Source: Alphaproteobacteria bacterium (lineage in GTDB: Bacteria > Pseudomonadota > Alphaproteobacteria > Rhizobiales > Rhizobiaceae). Taken from it: DNA of 8,516 bases. How positions within the stretch are numbered: position 1 is the stretch's first letter; every line of letters starts with the position of its first letter. Of the stretch, positions 5,942 through 8,516 are shown piece by piece. Below the pieces are notes generated by a model that had not been told where the DNA came from, did no database searches, and saw only the letters and a list, made by a program, of their open reading frames with translations. Both the position numbers and the translations under genes were made by a program. The stretch is taken from NCBI GenBank assembly GCA_030428345.1, contig JAUIBM010000097.1, forward strand, positions 1 through 8,516, read 5' to 3'.

Positions 5942-8058
5942 TGCTGCCGGCCGCGGCGCAACTTCCGGCGCTGCGCGGCGATCTGCAATATCTCGAACAC
6001 CGCACACACGACGGCAAGCCGCTCTGGCGCATTCACGACCCGGTCCAGCATCGCTTCTTCACGATAAGCGAAGATACACGGCGCATTCTCTCGATCTGGA
6101 GGGCCGGAACCAGCCTTGAAGAACTCGCCAGGACCGCGCTGGCGCGTTTCGGCCTCGAACTCTCCACCGCCAATCTGGCGCAGATGGTGGAGTTCCTAGA
6201 CGCCTCCAACCTGTTCGTGCGCTCGCACGAGACCGGATGGCGGGAACTGGGGCGGCGACAGGAGGCGATGCGGGAGAAACGACGCCTCCGGTGGCTGACC
6301 GGCTACCTCTTCTTCAAGATACCGCTTTTCAATCCTGAAGGCCTGTTGGCGGCGGTCCGGCCTTGGACGGACCGGTTCTTTACCCGCGCCTTCAACCTCG
6401 CCATCGCGGCGATCCTGCTGGCCGGCCTCTATCTCTCACTGCACGATATGCTGGCGCAGGTTGCAGCCGCCATGGAGCGGTTCTCCCTGCACGGCTTCCT
6501 GCTGGTTGTCGTCGCGCTCGTCATCCTGAAGACCGCGCATGAATTCGGTCATGCCGTGGCCGCCTTCCGGTTTGGCTGCCGCGTTCCGACACTCGGCGTC
6601 GCCTTCATGATGCTGGTTCCGCTGCTCTATTGCGACGTCAGCGACGCCTGGAAATTGCAGTCGCGCCGCCAGCGCCTCCTGATCAGCGCGGCGGGACTGA
6701 TCGCAGAACTGTACCTGGCGGTGATCGCGACATTCGTCTGGGCCTTCCTGCCCGACGGCTTTGCGCGGGATATTGCATTCCACGTCGCGACGGTCGGCTG
6801 GATCAGCAGCCTCGCCATCAATCTCAATCCCTTCGCCAAGTTCGACGGTTACTACCTCCTGTCGGATATTGTCAGCATCGAGAACCTGCAATCGCGCGCT
6901 TTCGCGCAGGCCCGCTGGAAACTGCGGCAATGGCTTCTGCTTCCGGACCTCAAGGCTCCGGAACATTTTCCCACCCGCACACAAACAGCGCTCATTCTCT
7001 TCGCGGTGATGACCTGGCTGCACCGGCTGGCGGTCTTCACCGGCATTGCCGTATTCCTCTATTTCTCCACCGCGAAGATTATCGGCGTCGTCCTGCTGGG
7101 CCTCACCCTGTTCCAATTGCTGGCATTGCCCCTCTGGCGCGAGGTAAAGGCATCGAGGGAACTGGCCAAGGCCATGCGCGGGCATGCGCGTCCGAAGCGG
7201 ACCCTGATTCTTGTTGGAGCCACTTTGGCGGCCATGTTCATCCCCTTTGCCGGGAGCGTCGATGCGCCTGCCGTACTGGGCGCGAGCGATCTGCAGAAGC
7301 TGTTCCCGCCGCGCGACGCCCGGGTCGCCGAAATCGCCATCCCGCAATCCGGCCGGGTCAGGGCGGGTGATCTTCTGGTTCGCTTCGAGGTGCCCGAACT
7401 GGATGGGGAGGTGCGGGAGGTCGAAATCGAACTTGAGGCGGCGCGCGGCCGCCTGGCGCGCGCCATGTCCAACCTGTCGGATCGCTCGCAACTGGAGGTG
7501 CTGCGCAACGATGTGCTTGCCCTCGACCGCCGCCGGAGCCAGTTGGAGAAGGACCGCCGGGAACTTGCCCTGGTGAGCCGTATCGACGGCGAGGTGGTGC
7601 AGACATCGCGCGAACTCAGACAGGGAAGCTGGATCGCGCGCGACCGTTGGGTCGCGATCGTGCGTTCCGGCGAAGGGGCCCTGGTTCGCGGCTATGTCCG
7701 CGAAGGGGATCTGGACAGGGTCCGGACGGGCGACACCGGACGGTTCGTTCCCGAAGACCCCTCACAGCCCTCGCTCGCCGTCATCGTCGACAGGATTTCG
7801 CCCGACGCGGCGCGGCGCGTCGAATTGCAGGAACTGGCCTCGCGATATGGTGGACCGATCGAGGCGGGGGCGCAGGCCGGCGGCGTGCTGGCGCCTGCCG
7901 GAGCGATCTTCCCCGTCGAATTCCGCCCGGCGGCCGGAATGCCGGCGCCGGACCGGACGATCCGGGGAACGGTTGTCATCGACGGCAGGCGGCGCAGTTT
8001 CGCGGCCATGGTCTGGCGACGCGTGACGCGGGTCTTCGTCAAGGAAGCGTCTTTCTGA
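5941..8058 (+). CDS. M50 (site-2-protease-like) membrane protein with PqqD-like N-terminus and HlyD-like C-terminal arm
   Basis: A 705-residue fusion. Residues about 8-95 resemble a PqqD-like/winged-helix domain (WRIHDPVQHRFFTISEDTRRIL, with LARFGLELS downstream). A polytopic core follows with helices at about 151-172, 183-206, 214-230, 246-270, 275-297 and two or three between 349 and 399. The zinc motif HEFGH is at 200-204, with the second-site motif NPFAKFDG at 296-303 (third ligand Asp302); Glu201 is present, so proteolytic activity is plausible. A further helix (about 421-438) leads to a periplasmic HlyD-like part: lipoyl half (about 455-485), helical pair (about 486-545), second lipoyl half (LVSRIDGEVVQTSRELRQGSWI) and barrel to the end. 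M50-HlyD fusions are widely annotated next to adaptor and channel genes, but I know of no defined mechanism. Start: ATG 5941 overlaps the previous stop (TGATG) and follows GGGGG; ATG 5926 would add five residues and lacks a ribosome-binding site. Confidence 0.9.
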   Translation: MLPAAAQLPALRGDLQYLEHRTHDGKPLWRIHDPVQHRFFTISEDTRRILSIWRAGTSLEELARTALARFGLELSTANLAQMVEFLDASNLFVRSHETGWRELGRRQEAMREKRRLRWLTGYLFFKIPLFNPEGLLAAVRPWTDRFFTRAFNLAIAAILLAGLYLSLHDMLAQVAAAMERFSLHGFLLVVVALVILKTAHEFGHAVAAFRFGCRVPTLGVAFMMLVPLLYCDVSDAWKLQSRRQRLLISAAGLIAELYLAVIATFVWAFLPDGFARDIAFHVATVGWISSLAINLNPFAKFDGYYLLSDIVSIENLQSRAFAQARWKLRQWLLLPDLKAPEHFPTRTQTALILFAVMTWLHRLAVFTGIAVFLYFSTAKIIGVVLLGLTLFQLLALPLWREVKASRELAKAMRGHARPKRTLILVGATLAAMFIPFAGSVDAPAVLGASDLQKLFPPRDARVAEIAIPQSGRVRAGDLLVRFEVPELDGEVREVEIELEAARGRLARAMSNLSDRSQLEVLRNDVLALDRRRSQLEKDRRELALVSRIDGEVVQTSRELRQGSWIARDRWVAIVRSGEGALVRGYVREGDLDRVRTGDTGRFVPEDPSQPSLAVIVDRISPDAARRVELQELASRYGGPIEAGAQAGGVLAPAGAIFPVEFRPAAGMPAPDRTIRGTVVIDGRRRSFAAMVWRRVTRVFVKEASF

Positions 8059-8061
8059 GGC

Positions 8062-8089
8062 TGCCTGTCGCCGGACAGTTCCGCAGGCA
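8062..8089. terminator. Possible bidirectional terminator between convergent genes
   Basis: The 34-base gap between two convergent stop codons holds TGCCTG (8062-8067) paired with CAGGCA (8084-8089). Inside it is an alternative hairpin, CTGTC (8065-8069) with GACAG (8074-8078) around a GCCG tetraloop. Neither is followed by a good T-tract, so an intrinsic terminator is only suggested by position and dyad symmetry. Confidence 0.35.
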
Positions 8090-8092
8090 AGC

Positions 8093-8516
8093 TCAGATTG
8101 CGCCGGCATCCCGCAATTTGCCGAGCGCGGCGGCGTCGATGCCCAGTTGCGACAGCACTTCTTCGGTGTCTCCACCCAGAACCGGCGGCGGGGTCTGCGG
8201 CCCGACGCTCTCGCCATTCGCCCGAAAGCTCATCGACGGCACGTGAATCGCGTGGTCATGGCCCTCAACATGGACTTCGCTGAGCAGGCCGCGCGCGGCG
8301 ATCTGCGGCTCGGCAAGGGTCTGGTCCAGGGTTCGCACCTTTGCCGCCGGCACCTGCGCCACCGCAAGAATCGTCTCCCATTCGTCCGCGCGGCGGGTGA
8401 GGAAGGTCTGGTTCAGCGTCTCGCGCAGTGAAGCGCCGTTGCGCGCCCGGTCCGCCGCGTTCCGCCAGCGCGGATCGGACAGGATGTCCTCGCGATCGAT
8501 CGCCCGGCACAGTTTG
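8093..8516 (-). CDS. CaiB/BaiF family III CoA-transferase, C-terminal 140 residues (5' end beyond right edge)
   Basis: The minus-strand frame is open from the right edge to a TGA at 8093-8095. It gives the C-terminal third of a protein family that is usually near 400 residues. Recognisable conserved pieces, in order: KLCRAIDREDILSDPRW, NGASLRETLNQTFLTR, ADEWETIL, a VPAAKVRTLDQTLAEPQI segment followed by AARGLL, then PPPVLGGDTEEVLSQLG and LRDAGAI at the end. Family III enzymes move CoA between organic acids (formyl-, carnitine- or racemase-type members). The catalytic aspartate lies in the missing N-terminal part, so substrate and activity cannot be judged. It is convergent with the secretion operon and shows no functional link to it; it is probably the ordinary chromosomal flank. 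A GTG within the frame at 8362 is not a credible start, because homology continues upstream of it. Confidence 0.9.
   Translation of the reverse strand, partial: KLCRAIDREDILSDPRWRNAADRARNGASLRETLNQTFLTRRADEWETILAVAQVPAAKVRTLDQTLAEPQIAARGLLSEVHVEGHDHAIHVPSMSFRANGESVGPQTPPPVLGGDTEEVLSQLGIDAAALGKLRDAGAI

Noticed and set aside
6436..7491. 351-codon minus-strand open frame antisense to the M50 gene
   Set aside because: It lies over the metalloprotease core, whose motifs HEFGH and NPFAKFDG are intact on the plus strand; no domain is seen in the antisense product.
2219..8058. Reading the operon as an ordinary RND drug-efflux system
   Set aside because: There is no RND pump gene (about 1000 residues, 12 helices); the inner-membrane component is an M50 protein with its own adaptor arm, and the divergent neighbour is a giant surface protein.
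1..8516. Mobile element, CRISPR array, tRNA or rRNA
   Set aside because: No transposase or integrase frame, no regularly spaced repeats, no terminal inverted repeats and no cloverleaf-like sequence were found on reading both strands.

Overview
The window looks like chromosomal DNA from a GC-rich alphaproteobacterium, probably of the Hyphomicrobiales/Rhodobacterales type. The grounds are GC-rich coding bias, ATGA/TGATG-coupled genes, a full CtrA-type box (TTAA-N7-TTAA) in the only long intergenic gap, and a CaiB/BaiF CoA-transferase flank. The genus cannot be decided from this sequence.

Layout. (1) Bases 1-1893, minus strand: the N-terminal 631 residues of a very large surface or secreted protein that runs off the left edge. 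It has a basic N-terminus with an LEPR-type motif, a DUF4347 domain, a beta-rich domain, a cadherin-like repeat and the start of a further adhesin-type repeat. (2) Bases 1894-2218: a divergent promoter region, relatively AT-rich, with a CtrA-like box, three GTTAAC hexamers and overlapping dyads. (3) Bases 2219-8058, plus strand: a tight four-gene operon. It encodes a TolC-family outer-membrane lipoprotein, a small periplasmic HlyD-type adaptor, a membrane-anchored HlyD-type adaptor with a GAF-like cytoplasmic domain, and a polytopic M50 (site-2-protease-like) protein with an N-terminal PqqD-like domain and a C-terminal HlyD-like periplasmic arm. (4) Bases 8093-8516, minus strand: the C-terminal third of an unrelated family III CoA-transferase, convergent with the operon.

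How the parts may work together (inference): the operon looks like a type-I-secretion-like envelope-spanning machine. It has an outer-membrane channel and three adaptor modules, but the place normally held by an ABC ATPase is taken by an M50 metalloprotease-like membrane protein. The divergently encoded giant DUF4347/cadherin protein is the obvious candidate substrate. The PqqD-like domain could read the N-terminal LEPR leader, and the M50 centre could process the substrate or a partner. DUF4347 itself shows a His-Gly ... Gly-Cys arrangement reminiscent of clan CD cysteine peptidases. This whole locus is the most interesting part of the window. No ABC ATPase, transposase, RNA gene or CRISPR array was seen.
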